Source: Isochrysis galbana
Lineage: Eukaryota > Haptophyta > Isochrysidales > Isochrysidaceae
Length of the DNA: 64,000 nucleotides
Assembly (NCBI GenBank): GCA_018136815.1
Contig: CM030934.1
Location: forward strand, 962,979-1,026,978
Direction: 5' to 3'
In this document: in pieces, positions 8,901-20,100 of the stretch
Numbering within the stretch: the first letter of the stretch is position 1
How the letters are laid out: the number at the start of each line of letters is the position of its first letter
Notes under the pieces: generated by a model
What the model was told of the DNA's origin: nothing
Databases searched by the model: none
The model's input: the letters and a program-made list of their open reading frames with translations, nothing else
Position numbers and translations under genes: made by a program

Positions 8901-11288
8901 GATATCAGTACTCATATCAGCTCGCAAGCCTCAAAAACAAAACTCCCCTCCCTATGCGAAGCCTCAAAAACAAAACTCCTCGCCTCCACACTCCACACTC
9001 AGGCCTCGTCATCGCTCTCGTCAGAGTCCTCTGGCTCGTCAGGAATCATCTCCAACTCCCAAGGCAGCACCTTGCTCTCCCACTCAGCAAGCTGGGATTC
9101 CATCAAGAGATTTGTGTGAGCTCGCACAAGCCTTTCCACCGTCCTTTGGCCGAGTCGGTTGCGCTTCTTTGAGTGGATCCAACCTTCAACAGACCAAGAA
9201 TGCTCGCACCCTGATGCGGAGCAGTCCATTGAAAGCAGGCGCATCGCCGCCCAACGAAGATGTTTCCAAGGCGCAAGGTAGATCTTTGCCCATTTGTAGG
9301 ACGCCATATCCTTGGCGTACGATGAGAAAGCACAATCATCGGTCAAGTCGTATGTACCTACTGCCTACGGCAAGAGCCTCTTCAAAATCTGCAAGCTCAG
9401 CGAGCAAAATAGGATACGGATGCTCATCGTTCGACATCTGGCGCAAAACCTGTTTCACCTCTTGAGTCTCAGATGTGGAAAAGTCGCGCCGACAAAATTC
9501 TGGCTCAAAGCGGTATGCCGCAGTCATTGCAGAAACATGGAAGTACTCCCAGCGGGCCATAAATATGGTGTGTATCTTGCGACGAATCCTCTCTGGCACA
9601 TTAGGAATAGTATTGCCGTAAAACGAATCGAGTTGCAGCATGTAACCGTAGACTTTTCCCAACATTGCTCCCTCCTTGCCATCAGTGAGTCGCAACATTC
9701 GAAGGGCTGGCTCCAAAATGGTGATGCACATCGAAACTGTGTCTTGAAGGCTCTCGGCTCTCATCTCTAATGCAACGTTTTACTTCAGCTCCTTTATCTC
9801 TCACATCCCGGCTTTGCTTTGAGAGCCACGCAGTAAACGCTTGGTCAATAACGAGCTTGTCCAAGATGGGATGGACATTCTTGAAGCGAATCAGCATGAG
9901 GAGCCTAGAGGCAAAGCGTGTCTCACAAAAGCGCACGAGCTCAGTCCCACCCTTAAGCCTACTCTCAGGGGGAATCTCTTGAGCAAGCTCTCGGTATCGT
10001 GCCAACGTTTTTTTAAATATATGATGAACTTCACGACGTCCCAGACGCGATCCGCACATTTGCCGAACACATCCTCCCCCCAATCAAATTCACGATCGAG
10101 GCCTTTCACGCGAATCGTTGGCTTGTCTGAGACGACATTCTTCATGAAATTGTCTATCGAATGAGCTGGACAAATGAAAGTCAAGACATGCGGGGCCTTT
10201 TCTTGGATGAGCGGGAACGCTGCTTTACACGCGCCGTCCATGCAAACGCCCACCACAAGACCTGGCTCAAAAGAATCAATGTGCTTGAGGATGAATTTTG
10301 CTATGAAGGCGGCGTCCTTTGTGTCGCCGGATGTGTCGATCGCCTCCAAAAAGTAGGACCCAGCAGGGATGCTAGCCAACGCGTTGACGATCGGCCGGTT
10401 TTGGACACTCGTCCAGCCATCCGAGATGAGTACGAGGCCAGTGATATGGGCCAGCCCCATCACCTTGGCCCTGACCCGTGTGTTGAGAGCGGCGTCGTAC
10501 GCCGGGAGAATTTTAGAGGTCATCTTAAGACGATGGGGCAGGACAGGCCCATTGCTATCATACATGTGCTTACCACTTTTCGCCGTGACGCACACCGCTT
10601 CTCGGAAATCCGGATCATCAAAAATGTTGAGCGGCAAGGCCTTCTTCATTACAACCTTGAGCCATGCCTCCGCGACCTGCGATGGAGCAACTGCTCCAAA
10701 GTGCTTCGAGGCTGCCGCCACGAGCCGCTCCTGCCTGGCTGCCTCCTTCTCTGCCTCCAACTCCATCGTTGCTTTCTGCTCCGAGCGCCGCTTGCGCAGC
10801 TCCGCAACCACTTGCGCGTGCCGCTCTTTCCAAGCCGCTGTGGGTGTGCACAGCCGGATGCTGCGCGGCTTGAGCGACCCATCGATGTGGCACCTGATCT
10901 GGCTCGGCCCTCCAGTGAAGTGCAGGCCACAAAAGAGGCACTGCTTCTTCTTCACGGAGTGCGAGCGACCAGCTGCCTCATCGACAGTCGACCATTCCAG
11001 CTGCGTGCCCTCAAGACTCGCGATGCGCGCGCGGCCCCATGCGATGGGCGCGCCTGCCTCTCCCTCTCCCAGCGCGCCATCGCCAGTGCTGCCACTGCCT
11101 CCATCCATGATGCTGCCACTGCCCCAGACTGCGAGCGAGAGCGAGCGAGCGGCGCCCCCCTGGCAGCGACGACGCACCCCGCGTCGCGACGGCACATGCA
11201 GACTTCATGAAAAGTAAAAAAATAGAAAGTAAAGAGCCTCTAGAGTGAGTTTTGTTTTCCCCCCTCAGAGCTGATAACTGATATCAGT
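8901..11288 (-). mobile_element. hAT-superfamily DNA transposon, decayed
   Basis: The element contains a transposase pseudogene (8999-11195) between imperfect inverted repeats. The left repeat, 8901-8945, contains gatatcag, tatcagctc and aaaacaaaactc. The right repeat, 11247-11288, contains the same three blocks in reverse complement. I could not identify the outermost tips or an 8-bp target duplication. Confidence 0.7.
8999..11195 (-). pseudogene. hAT transposase with BED zinc finger, frameshifted
   Basis: Four overlapping frames reconstruct the domain order. First comes a BED-type zinc finger (CLFC...RCHIDG), then a charged linker, then a DUF659/RNase-H-like core (LISDGWTSVQNRP, VCMDGACKAAFPL, CPAHSIDNF), a middle region, and the hAT dimerisation domain (SASGCEHSWSVEGW). 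Frame changes occur near 10010 (in an A7 run), near 9775 and near 9340. Two look like single-base gains, the other a loss, so the copy is probably inactive. It shares its C-terminus with the fragment at 373-663. Confidence 0.85.
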
Positions 11289-11813
11289 GATTTGGCAAAA
11301 CAGAGCTGTTACTGACGTTGTAAGCTTATAACAGTACTGATGGGACATCTTTGTGTCGCATGTCTGCACAGTGCAGTGCCCTTTGGGCATCTCTGGGCGC
11401 GAGGGAGGCTTGGGCTTGGCCGCTTGGCCGTGGGAGTCTTGGGGAACGTCGCGGGCCGCTTCACGAAGCGGGTCGTTCTATGAAGCTCATCGAGTACTAT
11501 AAAAAGGAGGTCGGCTCAAACATAACGGTCGGTCGGATCCGGGTTTCTCTCCCCCGAGAGAGTGGGAGAGTGGAGGGGAGGGAGAGGGAGAAGCGCGGGA
11601 GGCAGTACTACACACCGAGAGAGAATAAACAATCTCTCCGCGCCGTATTCTTCGAAACAAAATCGCCAGATACCAAATATTGTACTCTATTCTTCTAGAG
11701 TGTAGAGTATCCATTCTCTACTCTTCGTCTCTACTCTACTCCATGGAGAGAAGAGTGAAAGTAGGAGGAAGAAGAGAGAGAGAGAGATCTCAGAGAAGAG
11801 GTGATGTGATGAG
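11289..11813. other. Intergenic, upstream of the RING gene
   Basis: No gene recognised. It has purine-rich runs (11560-11600, 11755-11800) and a short repetitive stretch of tctactct and agagaa words near 11690-11750. It may hold the promoter of the RING gene. Confidence 0.4.
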
Positions 11814-11949
11814 CGGCATATGTAAGACACAGTGTTATTGTCTTTTAGTTGACCGCTTCCCGTGATGTTTTAGGGAGTTGTTGTCTTTTAGTCAACATCA
11901 CGGGAAGCGGTCAACTAAAAGACAACAACACTGTGTCTTACATATGCCG
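11814..11949. repeat. 56-bp inverted repeat (hairpin) next to the RING gene start
   Basis: The left arm 11814-11869 and right arm 11894-11949 are reverse complements with a single mismatch, separated by 24 bp. The loop repeats part of the arm sequence (gttgtcttttagt). A poly-C/CT tract and the RING start codon at 12028 follow directly. If transcribed it would fold into a very stable hairpin in the 5' UTR; it may also be a foldback transposon end. Confidence 0.9.
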
Positions 11950-12027
11950 CCCTCTCCCTCCCTCCCCCTGCCCCCCCCCCCCCCCCCCCCCCCCCAACTC
12001 CCTCTCCCTCTGCGCGCCGCCGATCGG

Positions 12028-15000
12028 ATGGCCGTCTCGTCTGCTCGCGCCGCCGCCGCCACCGCCGGGCGGAGCGAGGGCCCACAGACTGCAATCCAGC
12101 GAGTAGTCGCGACCAGCGAGGCACGCCTGAGGGAGGCGCGCGGCAGGGAGCATCAACTCATCTCGGCTTACGCTCCTGCTGAGCGCCGAGAGCCGAAGAA
12201 GAAGAGGAAGCCGCCGAGGCCGCAGCCGCAGCTGCAGCCGCATCAGCCGTCTGCGGCCGCACTGGCGGGAGTCAGTGTGGTTGGGCGCGAGCCAAATGAC
12301 CGCTCTTTCAGCTGCTGTCACACCATCTGGGGTTCCGCGCCCGCGAGCGAGCCAGGTGCACGCGCAGCTGTGCAGAAACAGCGAGCAAGTGAGCATGAGC
12401 ATCAGCTAGCAGGCCGCTCCTCCTCGGCGGCAGGAAAGCGGGCGCCCAAGGCGCGCGCGCCCACTCCTGCGCCCGCTTCCAACTTCGAGCGGCGGGTTGA
12501 GAGCCGCGCTGCGCGCGAGGCGGAGCGCCGAGCTGCCATGATGGCGCGTCAGGAGAGGAGGGCACAAATGGCGACAGCTGCTGTCCATAGGACTACGGGT
12601 GAGACTAGGCAGTCGCGGTTGGGGGGCTCGAGCGCGCGAGATGGCGACGCTCGACATGGCAGTAGCATCAGAGGAAGTGGCGCGACGTATCCGCCGGCAT
12701 TGAAGGCGTGGATTGTCCGCAGTCTAGGGGAGGTGGAAGACCCACTGGTCTCACGCAAGATCCAGCTCGTCATTAAGGCAACCATTGCGCACGCTGGCCG
12801 TGCCGGCACGATCTGGCAGACAGACTGGGACGCCGAGCCAGCGATCGACCCAAACACCATCCCAGACTCGATCCTGAGCCGCGTAGACAGCGAAGTCGCT
12901 GCGAAACGGGGTGTCGTGGATTCCACATCCAAATCATCAGCCTTGGTGCATGCTCCCGTGCTGGAAGAGGCAGAGACAATGGCACCATCCGACACTGGCA
13001 GACGGCTCGGTTCGAAGCACCGTCATCAGGAATCGACAGTAGCGCCGCCACCTCCACCCTCGGTATCGGAAGGAACTGTAGGCCTTCACGATCGGATGCC
13101 GCATTCCGACGCCGCGCGAATGGTGGCGCAGCTCGCAGAATCGCGCATCGCCGCCTTGGTGGAGGGAGGCGGCGAGAGACTGTGCGACGGAGCCACCAGC
13201 GGCGCCGGAAGCCTGTGCAGCGGCAGCGCTCCTGGCGCCGCCTTGGTGGAGGGAGGCGGCGAGAGACTGTGCGACGGAGCCACCAGCGGCGCCGAAAGCC
13301 TGTGGAGCGGCAGCAGCTCCGAGGCCAGGAGCGCTGCCGCTGCGCAGGTTGCTGCGGCGGTCGCCGCAATGTCGCGTGTGGAGCGCATTGCGGCGCTGGG
13401 CCCCTCTTCCCCTGCACGAGCTTCGTGTGAGGCTGCAGCAGTGCAGCAGGCGGCGAAGGCCGCTGCGGCGAGGGATGAAGCCCACGGGGAGAGCTCGCAG
13501 CCAGCCGTGCGCTGTTACGCGAGCATCCAAGACGATTCAAAAGAGGTGCTGGATGAATGCAGTGCGCAGAAGGTGGAGCTCGTGGTGAGGGAGGGGCAGC
13601 GACGAGAGGCGGCGGCGACGAGGAACGTGGCGGCCAACGCATCGCCTGCTGCCCGGGAGTCAACTAGCGGGGAGAGGACGGCCACCGGCTACCTTTCTCG
13701 TGGCAGGGATAGCGCAAGGTGCCCCCCGACGCTATTTGACGCTGCGAGCGTGCGCTCCGCCGTGCCGGCCGCCGCTCAGAGCGGTCATGCCGAGCAGGCA
13801 AATGACCACCACAATGCCAGCGGCTCCGATCAAGACGATGGCTCGGGCGAAATTCGGACGAGCCCGAGGACAGAATTGCGATTGCGACGGCAGTCGGCGG
13901 CGGCTGCCAGAGCAGGGCGCCTAGAGGAGCAGCCTGCAAGCCTTGCTGCGACCTCTCCAAATGCTGCCGCAGCTGCTGAGGCTGTGGTGACGAGCCGAGT
14001 CGCGGCGCGGCGGCTGACCGAGCAAGCGCGCGTTCAAGCGCTCACTAGCGAGATTGCATTGGCCCCTATGGCGGCATCAGCCGTGATGGACGCCGCGGGC
14101 AACTCGCAGCCGCCGGCGCCCATCGTTCGTCCCTCCCCAGTGACAGAGGAGGCGGTCAGCCGGTCCTATTTGCGCCCAGGGTATGCGGGCAGTAGCGAAC
14201 TCGACGTCGAGGAGATCGAGTCGATCGAGGCTGTGAGTATTCAGCCAGGCAGGGTGCGACGGCGGGATGTGATGCGATGTGAGACGTGGGGGGCACAAGA
14301 GACGCGTCAGTTCGGTATGGGCGCGTTAGTGGCGGGCACCGCGTGCGTGGGGATATCGTGCGCCGTGGATGAAGACGAAGGGGTCGTGGGTGTGGCATGC
14401 GCGCGATCCACCACTGGATACGGCGATCCCGACGCTAGCGGCCTTGAGGTGGCAGGCGTGCCAGCTACATTGTCCAGCGTGCCTGCCAGGGGCACAATCT
14501 TGCGACATTGTAATTCCTCCACGCAACCCGCAGACGAGTGCTCCCGCTCACGTGGGGCGGATCCGATGGCCGCGCCTGCGCTCACCGCGCCAACGGATAC
14601 TGCTGCCTCGCCCGCATGTTCACAGCCCGCGGTATCGTCAAGCGCGGACCGGCGGCCTACTCCCCTTCCCACCGCGCCTGCTGTTCGGCAACGTCCTTCA
14701 TCGGCTGGTAATAGGAGGACCGCAAACGTGATTGAACAGCCCATGGGCGGCGCCTCGTTGTCGGTTGGTGGCACGAACGGCCTCGGTCCTAGCATGACAG
14801 CGGATGCATCGGTCATGGAAGCAGCTCGCGCCGACGGCAGTGGGCAGCTGCACGCTGCTCGCGAGAGACTTGCGCGCCTGGGGCTTGCGAGCTGTGGTTC
14901 TACCGGCTCGTTCAATACGATCTGGGCATCGGCAGTAGACCGCCCACGCACCATCGGCGGCGAGAGTTGGCAGTGGCCATGGGCGCAGCCAGACTCTGCC

Positions 15001-15468
15001 GCCTCGGCATCAGCTTTCAATCGAGTCAGACCTTCATTGGCAAGGCCAGGCGTGGTGCCTCGCCCTCGAGTTCGTCCCGCTTCAGCGGGAACCAGGCGCA
15101 ACGGTTGGGGACGTATGGGGACGAGTGGTGAACTAAGCATCGGAGCCGGGCGCGAGTCTGCCGCCGGCAGCAGCGGGGGCCGAATGTTCCACGCATTGTC
15201 CGCAGAAGGCGGAGCCCCGGATTGGAAGCGAGAGGAGCGAGAGCTGGAGCTCCTTCTCTCGGCACTCGGCAACGGCCGGCCGCTAACGGCGACAATGACA
15301 GAGCCCTGCTGCATTTGCCTTGAGGGGATGTGCGCAGGGAATCTGGCCATGACATTGCCATGTTCACATGTATTTCACTCGGCCTGCATCATGAAATGGC
15401 TGCACAAGACTCAAAATTGCCCTCTATGCAAGGACGACACGCTGAGGAGCCTTGGGGGCATCCCCTGA
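12028..15468 (+). CDS. Large low-complexity RING-H2 protein, probable E3 ubiquitin ligase
   Basis: The frame encodes 1146 residues from the ATG at 12028; it is open further upstream, but that part is only the hairpin arm and a poly-C tract. Most of the protein is Ala/Ser/Arg/Glu-rich and probably disordered, with Arg-Glu-Ala stretches that may form helices. The C-terminal 50 residues form a RING-H2 finger: CCICLEGM, then LPCSHVFHSACIMKWL and CPLC, giving C-x2-C, C-x-H-x2-H-x2-C and C-x2-C. RING-H2 proteins of this layout bind E2 enzymes and transfer ubiquitin; the substrate is unknown. An 87-bp in-frame tandem duplication lies near residues 375-432. No introns are needed. Confidence 0.8.
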   Translation: MAVSSARAAAATAGRSEGPQTAIQRVVATSEARLREARGREHQLISAYAPAERREPKKKRKPPRPQPQLQPHQPSAAALAGVSVVGREPNDRSFSCCHTIWGSAPASEPGARAAVQKQRASEHEHQLAGRSSSAAGKRAPKARAPTPAPASNFERRVESRAAREAERRAAMMARQERRAQMATAAVHRTTGETRQSRLGGSSARDGDARHGSSIRGSGATYPPALKAWIVRSLGEVEDPLVSRKIQLVIKATIAHAGRAGTIWQTDWDAEPAIDPNTIPDSILSRVDSEVAAKRGVVDSTSKSSALVHAPVLEEAETMAPSDTGRRLGSKHRHQESTVAPPPPPSVSEGTVGLHDRMPHSDAARMVAQLAESRIAALVEGGGERLCDGATSGAGSLCSGSAPGAALVEGGGERLCDGATSGAESLWSGSSSEARSAAAAQVAAAVAAMSRVERIAALGPSSPARASCEAAAVQQAAKAAAARDEAHGESSQPAVRCYASIQDDSKEVLDECSAQKVELVVREGQRREAAATRNVAANASPAARESTSGERTATGYLSRGRDSARCPPTLFDAASVRSAVPAAAQSGHAEQANDHHNASGSDQDDGSGEIRTSPRTELRLRRQSAAAARAGRLEEQPASLAATSPNAAAAAEAVVTSRVAARRLTEQARVQALTSEIALAPMAASAVMDAAGNSQPPAPIVRPSPVTEEAVSRSYLRPGYAGSSELDVEEIESIEAVSIQPGRVRRRDVMRCETWGAQETRQFGMGALVAGTACVGISCAVDEDEGVVGVACARSTTGYGDPDASGLEVAGVPATLSSVPARGTILRHCNSSTQPADECSRSRGADPMAAPALTAPTDTAASPACSQPAVSSSADRRPTPLPTAPAVRQRPSSAGNRRTANVIEQPMGGASLSVGGTNGLGPSMTADASVMEAARADGSGQLHAARERLARLGLASCGSTGSFNTIWASAVDRPRTIGGESWQWPWAQPDSAASASAFNRVRPSLARPGVVPRPRVRPASAGTRRNGWGRMGTSGELSIGAGRESAAGSSGGRMFHALSAEGGAPDWKREERELELLLSALGNGRPLTATMTEPCCICLEGMCAGNLAMTLPCSHVFHSACIMKWLHKTQNCPLCKDDTLRSLGGIP
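13150..13323 (+). repeat. 87-bp in-frame tandem duplication
   Basis: Units 13150-13236 and 13237-13323 both encode AALVEGGGERLCDGATSGA and following residues, with few differences. The period is 29 codons, so the reading frame is kept. Confidence 0.9.
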
Positions 15469-16739
15469 GTTGTGCTACTTTGCACGGGCTTTCTTCAGGT
15501 GCTTTTTGTTCTGAGCGCGAGAGCGCGATCAAGCGTCTCATTCATTGTGCGTGCAATCATTTCCAAGCCGAGAAGTCCCTGAAAAGGAGCTGTTGCCTAG
15601 GCCTAGCATCAAATCTAGTACTTGTGCCCAAGGGGCCGCCAGACGAGCAAACGTGCCGCAAGCACAGGCGGCTTGCATTCATTCGGTACCGGGACGGTGA
15701 GGCGAGGATGGCAGCGGCATGAGAAAGCTCTTGGGGCGAGGGGCCTCGCACAAGGCAGATGTGTACAATGGATATCAATGGTGGCAAGTGGATATACAAG
15801 CGAGACAAAAGAAAAAATACGTTCGTCGTTCAGCGGCAGCGCCGCGCAACGGCCTACCCCCACGCATACAACAATACACGCGCGCCTCGCACATGCTCTT
15901 TTCTCAGCATCTTAGCAACGGCGAGTGAGCGGGTTCTCGCCCCCCGCGCTTACTTACCGTGTCGACGCCCATCGGCCCATTGACCTACTTTTATAAGTGG
16001 GGGTCAATGGGAATGGGGGCCTCGCGCCCCCCTCAGGTGGCGCGTTCCGTCGAAAGAGGATCACGCGAAGGTTATATTTTTACATCCCACACTCTCCTCA
16101 CGATTCTCGAGTGGCAGTGGTTGTCTTCAACGGATTCAATTAAATTAAAATTACTACTAAAATGTTATATCCTAGCCAACCCCACTAGCTAATTGGACAC
16201 AACTTTTCAGCCCCGGACTCCCGCCATGCCTGGCGAGCCAGGTGTCCGAGTGGTACCGGGGGGGGGGGGCATTGCCCCCTCCCCTCGATATTTGTCCTCC
16301 CCCCAGTGCAAGCACCGACCCTACGCACCCCAGCACACCCTCTCCTCGAGGCCACGCTGGGGGAAAACCCCTTTCGGGTAAAACAACGCAGGGGGGGGGG
16401 CACTCGTGAGTTTAGGGGCCTAGAGCGCTAATCTCCCTCGCCCGAGCGAGTGGCCGCGGCGAGCCGCGGCCCTTCCCTCCTGGCTCTGGCGCCCCCGTCT
16501 TCTCTTACCCAAACGGGGCGAGAAGACACGTTACTGCCGGAGCGGAGAGCTGCCGCTCCCCCCTCGTCCCCTCCCTCTTCCCTTTTCCTCCTCTCTTCCC
16601 TGCGGCGGGGGCCCATGGCGCGCGCCTGCGGCCCCTCGCTCAGGTCCCCAGATGGCCTGCAGGGCCTGGGAGCATAGCTCAGGGGGCAGGTGAGGCTGGG
16701 GCATGGCCCTGGCCCCTCCTGCCTCTCCCTCGCTGGCTC
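15469..16739. other. Intergenic with repeat fragments
   Basis: The RING 3' flank runs to about 15960. From 15985 a GC-rich repeat-like stretch follows (gtgggggtcaatggg...ggcctcgcgcccccc). Near 16157-16203 a piece with ttatatcctagccaacccc matches, in reverse complement, the sequence next to the solo LTR at 46645-46705. G10 and G9 runs lie near 16260 and 16391. No gene was recognised. Confidence 0.45.
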
Positions 16740-17012
16740 TCGAGCCCCTGCGGGTCGACTGGAGCTGGCTGGGGGGTCCTGAACAGGGGGGCCCAGGGGG
16801 AGGAGGGGCTGGTCAGAGGAATGGGCAGGCCACGATGGGCCAGGGCGGGCGAGTCAGGCGGGCCTGTGGGGAGAGGTATGGGTCAGCAGGGCTGTGTGCT
16901 CCTGGCAAGCCATCAGGCGTGCCAGGAGAGTGGGTGGATCCTCCCCCATGGCAGGGGAGGAGTGGAGAGAGAGGGGGGCTCGTGCCCCCCCATGGGCGAG
17001 CTAAGTATAAAT
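16740..17012 (-). repeat. Dispersed GC-rich repeat, family B, partial and diverged
   Basis: In reverse complement this follows the left part of the repeats at 49131 and 60228: ctaagtataaa-like start, gggggggcacgagcc, the purine-poor block with ctcctcccctgccatggg, and the ggcttgccaggag segment. It is more diverged than the other copies. Confidence 0.6.
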
Positions 17013-17166
17013 TTAGTGTCTTCAACGGATTCAACCACTACACCGCATACGTCCCTTCCAAAGATTGCGTGCCGGACTTGCCGCGAGCGCTTGGTGGGCG
17101 GAGAGAGCTGAGCGGGTAGTTTCAGCCACAAGTAATGTCATCGCCAGTCCCGCCACAACCACGGTA

Positions 17167-17794
17167 AGGTGCAACTTTACGAGCATCCAACTGGCCATGG
17201 CGACGAGCGGCTTGGCGAGATGCTGGTGGCTGGAACGACCGCTCGCACGACCGCGTCGGTGGGCCGTACGGTGACAGGTCGTATGTCGATGGGCGCTATC
17301 GCGACGGGCAGTATCGCGACGGGCAGTATCGTGATGGGCAATATCGCGATGAGCGATACCACGATGAGCGATATCGCGATGAGCGATATCGCGACCGGCA
17401 ATACGAAGATTGTCGCGGCGGTGGGCGTTGGCATGGCGCCATAAACCACAGGTACGATGGCGTTGCATGCCTGTCATTGCCCGGCCACCAGTTTCTGGAG
17501 TCACCACAGCACCATGCACGCGATTACGCCAAGCGGGGTTCAGGAAGCAGCAGCGGCCCTTCTTCGGTTCTTCTTAGCCCCCCGTGTGGCGTGGCCCTTC
17601 CTCCCTCTTCGCCTGATTCCGCGGAGGTGATGCGAGCGCGCAAGATGGCGCGGCTCCACGTCACATACGAGTCGAGCCATGCCGCCTTGGCTGAAGAAGA
17701 AGCGGAGGCGGAGATGCGAGCGCAGGTGCGAAGCCGCAGGCGGAAGACAGAGGAGGCGGCGGTGGCCAAACTGTGGGGCGCCAAGCAGCTGTAG
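17167..17794 (+). CDS. RYRD-repeat protein, unknown function, 5' end uncertain
   Basis: One frame is open from just after a TAA near 17164 to the stop at 17794 (about 208 codons) and reads as a biased but orderly protein. A tyrosine/arginine/aspartate repeat of RDGQY and RDERY units (about 17285-17400) is followed by EDCRGGGRWHG, a serine/proline-rich stretch and a charged helix (AALAEEEAEAEMRAQV). There is no ATG near the start, and the donor-like ccacgGTAAGG at about 17160 suggests an upstream exon I cannot define. A neighbouring frame just upstream contains VQLYEHPTGHGDERLG, and WNDRSHDRV follows in this frame; the pair faintly recalls beta/gamma-crystallin motifs. I do not recognise a family. 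Confidence 0.35.
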
Positions 17795-19027
17795 TAGCCG
17801 TATCCCCTATGTTTATGAGAGTGAGTGTGTGTGCCATTACTTGTTCCTAGACAATTAACAATCGCATTGACAAATGCAACTTTGGCAACGACAATGTAGC
17901 TGTTTATGGTCTCCGGCTGGGGTTTATGATCTCCGGCTGAGGCTCGTTACCGCCGGCATGCCTCCTTCCTCATGCTGCCCTCAGGCCCTATGGGCCATCA
18001 CAAGTCGTCATCGTGTTAGTACCGGGCTATTGAGAGTAGTGGTACTAATGCTCAGTTATATTATTGTTATTATGTGTACTGCGTCCCTTCGCCCCCCGAG
18101 TCGCCATGAGCGCCCTCGTGCGAGCCCCGGCTGTCGTGTGCTGAGTGGAGCCCCATGCTATCGCACCGCTCCCCCTCCCAGTGTGCCCGTCCCTCCCACT
18201 CCCGATGTGAGCATGTGCTCCTCGATGCGGTTCAACATATTCCCCTTACTCCATTCCCAACCTCACAGCCACAGCCCCAGCCTCTCCCCCAACCACAGCT
18301 TTTATTGAGGGTTACATTGTACACGATGAATGAGCAGGAGCGCTAGCAGCTCGCACGAGTGGCGGCGCGTGCCGCCTTGACCGAAGAGCTCCGTTACGAG
18401 CACGAGCTGCGACGCGAGAGCTTGACCCCAACTCACGCTCCCAACTCCCAACTTACGGTGCAGAAAGAATTCACAATTGCAGCCCGGATCCACAGGTAGG
18501 TGATGGGTGAATGGCAGTCGGTTTGGCTATCAATATTTTCACGAGGTGAGACACACGGCAGCATGAATATGCCCGATATCGCTAACAGAGGCCCCCCATG
18601 CATAATGCGCAGCCTGAACTCCAAGGCAACCGTCGTCCCTCTGTGCACCATCACCTGTACAAGCACTGTGATCTAAGTCCTTCAGTCAACTTGGCAAAAT
18701 GCTGCAAGCGGAAGTTCAAAACTTATAAGGTGCAACAAGTAGAAACCTCCGACGAGTCGGAGAATCATGTTTTCGCCTGAATCACGAGCGACCTGCAAGT
18801 GCAAGCATTGGCCCTTTGACACGTACCATGAGTGCAGGCGGCTGCGACACCGTATGCACGACGAGCGTCAGTGGTGATGTAAAAAGAAGCGCCCTTCCGT
18901 CAGGCGCGCGTTGGAAGTTCATGCTGCAACCGAGTGCGTGCAGCATGAAACAAGGAATAGTCGATGCGTTCAGCTCGCATGTCTCAATGGCACGTGGTCA
19001 ATGACGGCGAAGGCATCTAGTCATCCC
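17795..19027. other. Intergenic with a possible relic ORF
   Basis: Around 18325-18490 a frame reading MNEQER, stop, then AARAALTEELRYEHELRRES resembles in style the C-terminal helix of the RYRD protein, so it may be a broken relative. Part of 18005-18060 (gtaccgggctattgagagtagtggtac) matches 5330-5380. The rest is unassigned. Confidence 0.35.
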
Positions 19028-20100
19028 TTAATTGCATCCGACGCCACCCTGCCCATTGCCACCCGCGAGGATTTTATAGTAGCGCGAATCGCAATAGAGC
19101 GGTTTCAGGTCTTCTTGTGAGTTGGAATCCCCACCCATTCTTTCGCGAGCCTTAGTCTGCTCGGCACGTGCAAAGTCGTCGTCAAATCGAAGCTTGTTGG
19201 CATACCGGATGGAGTCATCACCAGAAAGGGTGCGAAGTACAGGTACCTGCAAGGGCGATGATTAAGCGGCCTCTGGATTTAAGCAGGTGGTCGCATGACA
19301 ATGCATGTGGACTTTCTCTCAGCGTCAACGACGGGCTGTACGCCATCCGTCACGACTGTTGTGGCATGGGAAGCGCAAAGGTGGCACAGGCCCCACTCAC
19401 GTCCGATGCGTCGAGAGCGAATGTTGTGACGACGAGAGAGGCAGCGATTGCAATGAGCGACTCGTCGATGCGGCGCAGCGCCGGGCCAACCTCCGTTTTG
19501 GCGATCAGCCTGTCACGCATGCTGGCCTATAGGGTTTGGCACGGTGGCTGAGCAGTGAGCACAGCCGAGCAGCCGCACCGGGCATTGCGCCGGGTGAACG
19601 CTCACCTCGTTGTCCTTCCTGGCGAGGAATCCACCCTTTTTCTCTGTCTCATAGTATGTAACTCGCTCTTTCAGCCTCCGCTCGACGAATCCCCACCCAT
19701 TGCGCAGCCGGAGCACAAAGACGAGCAGAAAGGCAGCAGTGCCGGTGTGTGCAGCAGCAAAGAGCTCTGGCAGCTGGCTTGGGAGCAAGCGGTAAGTGTC
19801 GTAAGCAATGGGAAGGGATACAAGAAACATGATCACACCGTACGCCTGCAACAGCTTCTTCGAGTACTCCTCGTCCGTCGCCCAGTCGTAGGCGAAACCG
19901 GCGCGGAGGTTCTGCACCTCTCGCACGGGTTGCTGGTTCTTGGGGAGCCCTCGCTGGAGGAAGGCGTCGAGCCCGCTCTGGCGCGTCTCGCTGGAGAGGG
20001 GTGGCAGTGCGCGCGGACGCAGGCCGGCTCGTGCCCCGGCCCACCCTGAGCTGAGCGAGAGCGCAGAGAGGGAGAGAGAGAGCAGCGCGCCGACGGCCAT
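19028..20100 (-). CDS. CGLD27: CGLD27/DUF1230 (Ycf36-like) plastid membrane protein
   Basis: Three exons, all in phase 0: 19606-20100, 19401-19526 and 19028-19246, giving 279 residues. Donors are GAG|GTGAGC and GAC|GTGAGT; acceptors are CTATAG|GCC and TTGCAG|GTA. The N-terminus has a hydrophobic signal-like segment followed by an Arg/Pro-rich stretch, as expected for an ER signal plus transit peptide in algae with secondary plastids. The mature part has the family start (PKNQQPVREVQNL, then YDWATDEEYSKKL), two hydrophobic membrane segments (IMFLVSLPIAY; TAAFLLVFVLRL), GWGFVERRLKERVTYYET and, after the first intron, MRDRLIAK. CGLD27 is a conserved, poorly understood plastid protein of green and red-lineage algae. 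Confidence 0.88.

Noticed and set aside
10009-10015. A7 run in the hAT transposase as a programmed -1 frameshift site
   Set aside because: The -1 frame does continue the protein, but two further unrelated frame breaks follow in the same ORF, so decay is the simpler reading.
16670-16700. gggagcatagctcagggggc as a tRNA 5' half
   Set aside because: No anticodon or T arm follows; the sequence runs straight into the GC-rich repeat.
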